Of a stretch of 64,000 nucleotides of DNA, positions 63,200 to 64,000 are shown piece by piece (position 1 is the first letter of the stretch; each line of letters begins with the position of its first letter). Both the position numbers and the translations under genes were made by a program. Origin of the DNA: Halosimplex halophilum (lineage in GTDB: Archaea > Halobacteriota > Halobacteria > Halobacteriales > Haloarculaceae). Below the pieces are notes generated by a model that did not search any database, was not told the origin of the DNA, and worked only from the letters and a program-made list of their open reading frames with translations. The stretch lies in the NCBI RefSeq assembly GCF_004698125.1, contig NZ_ML214297.1, forward strand, positions 1,302,001 through 1,366,000. Direction: 5' to 3'.

Positions 63200-63463
63200 T
63201 CAGGTCTCATCCAAACGAAGATCATCGGTCTCAAGTTCACCTGACAGATACCTTCGGCCCTTCTCGGAGATACAGTAATAACTGCCGTCGTCCACTTCAA
63301 CAAGGTCAGATTCTGCTAGTTTGGCAAGTCGTTGAGACACCCACGAACGTGAGTAATCAAGATTTCTCGAAATCACAACAGGTGAGAGTTCTAACCCGGA
63401 TTCATCTAAGAGTTCGAGAATCCGGTCATCGGTCTGATTCATCCAGTCCACCCGCGGACGCAT
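63200..63463 (-). CDS. PhiH1-type winged-helix repressor
   Basis: This 87-residue protein has RPRVDWMNQTDDRILELL, a small winged helix with VVISRNLDYSRSWVSQRLAKLAESDLV and YYCISEKGRRYL. It ends with GELETDDL, very like the phage PhiH1 immunity repressor family widespread in haloarchaeal proviruses. It probably controls lysogeny of the element. Confidence 0.82.
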   Translation of the reverse strand: MRPRVDWMNQTDDRILELLDESGLELSPVVISRNLDYSRSWVSQRLAKLAESDLVEVDDGSYYCISEKGRRYLSGELETDDLRLDET

Positions 63464-63876
63464 GGTCCGCGAATCGATTGACTCTGGTTAACGGTTTTTG
63501 ATACGTTGTCAGTAGATACCATATCCGTTATCTACAGTCAACGAAATCGTTGAGTAAATTTAAGTGAGGTTGGTCCAACAGTCGGGCCAAGAGCGTCACA
63601 CCGGGCTGGCGGGCCGGAGGTCCTGCGAGAAAGAGTCGGTAGCCGACGACCCTACCCGTCGGCCGGGGTGTCGCTCTCGCGAGCGAACACATGACCACGA
63701 GAGATGCACGCCGCCGTAAGTCAGGTGGCACGACGAACCGCCCGCTACCCCGTTTTACTTTCACCGGTGAAATCCGCGATTTTGCCGGGACGGGGGCTGA
63801 ATCGCTTTACTTTCACTTTCACCACGCGCGTCTGGATTACCCCTTTTACGTCCCCGACATTCAGTCACGCCCGGCT
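63464..63876. promoter_or_regulatory. Regulatory stretch with palindrome and repeated TTTCAC
   Basis: No gene is supported in this 413-bp gap. It contains the perfect palindrome TTTCACCGGTGAAA (63759-63772) and two further TTTCAC units at about 63810-63822 after a similar TTTACTTTCAC. A CTTTTACG box near 63843 would start transcription at the ATG of the gene at 63877. The motif looks like a multi-copy operator, possibly for the PhiH1-type repressor. Confidence 0.55.
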
Positions 63877-64000
63877 ATGTCGGAAAACGAGAAGGAAGTC
63901 GTCCAGATCGAGGACCGCCACGACCGGTGGCGGTTCACCTGTCCCCGCGGGCACCGTTCCTGGGAGCCCACGAACCACCACTTCTGGTGTTCGAAGTGCG
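63877..64000 (+). CDS. Zinc-ribbon small protein (partial, runs off the edge)
   Basis: This partial ORF has at least 41 codons. It begins SENEKEVVQIEDRHDRW, then FTCPRGHRSWEPTNHHF and CSKC, with Cys pairs typical of zinc-ribbon proteins in haloarchaeal plasmids and proviruses. The start is leaderless, fitting a TATA at about -30. The remainder is outside the window. Confidence 0.55.
   Translation, partial: MSENEKEVVQIEDRHDRWRFTCPRGHRSWEPTNHHFWCSKC

Noticed and set aside
63528..63764. A minus-strand reading frame of 78 codons in the gap left of the zinc-ribbon gene
   Set aside because: Arg/Pro-rich without any motif. Its start overlaps the TTTCACCGGTGAAA palindrome, so it is probably non-coding.
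61244..64000. A second copy of the tRNA-Arg 3' end as right attachment site
   Set aside because: I searched the last 3 kb by eye for the tRNA tail and found none. The right end may be outside the window.

Overview
The window is a haloarchaeal chromosome segment. It shows high GC, very acidic proteins, many leaderless or GTG starts, Tat-lipoprotein signals, a TFB, GatCA, archaeal RNase P protein 4, a 7S (SRP) RNA and an archaeal tRNA-Arg. It looks like a halophile of the Haloarcula/Halorubrum type. The species cannot be fixed from the sequence alone.

Layout. (1) 0-9.4 kb is a redox block: the end of a multicopper oxidase, an orphan A-type cytochrome oxidase subunit I, an NnrS-like membrane protein, two DUF2249 proteins, a cupin and a free-standing glutamyl-tRNA-reductase dimerisation domain. 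Four copies of a CGAAC-N2-GTTCG-type inverted repeat lie about 40 nt upstream of four of its start codons, so the block looks like one regulon. (2) 9.4-21.2 kb holds a TrmB-type regulator, a Dpp-type ABC importer (fused DppD-DppF, DppC, DppB and a Tat lipoprotein) and, divergently, two GH13 alpha-glucosidases. Together they suggest uptake and hydrolysis of an alpha-glucoside. (3) 21.2-31.2 kb is mixed: an AhbD-like and an AhbC-like radical SAM protein with a PaaB-like partner, a DtxR regulator with an iron-box palindrome, a frameshifted MFS transporter and a site-2 protease. (4) 31.3-48.2 kb is largely housekeeping: polysaccharide deacetylase, PHP and asparagine-synthase-like proteins, TFB, gatCA, Rieske protein, GT4 glycosyltransferase, rnp4-yhbY-mscS, SRP RNA and tRNA-Arg(UCG). 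A family of mosaic palindromic repeats sits at gene 3' ends, with copies in opposite orientation either side of one hydrolase gene.

(5) From the 3' end of tRNA-Arg to the window end (48.2-64 kb) lies an integrated element. Its minus-strand core is a pleolipovirus-like virion block: a four-TM protein, two small proteins, a spike-like protein, two further membrane proteins and an ATPase. Next to the tRNA, on the plus strand, is a tight cassette of a C5-cytosine DNA methyltransferase, a small HTH protein and a DpdA-like TGT-fold protein (7-deazaguanine in DNA), followed by a large DUF7845-like protein. The far side is AT-richer and carries a GIY-YIG protein, a PD-(D/E)XK nuclease, a pair with an EACC1-like domain, and a PhiH1-type winged-helix repressor. 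No integrase and no second copy of the tRNA end are visible, so the element probably continues past the window.

The strongest candidates for new biology are the DNA-modification cassette in a pleolipovirus-like provirus, the CGAAC-N2-GTTCG regulon, the PaaB-like radical-SAM partner and the low-GC putative conflict genes near 60-63 kb. All functional calls rest on motif reading and memory of families; no search was run.
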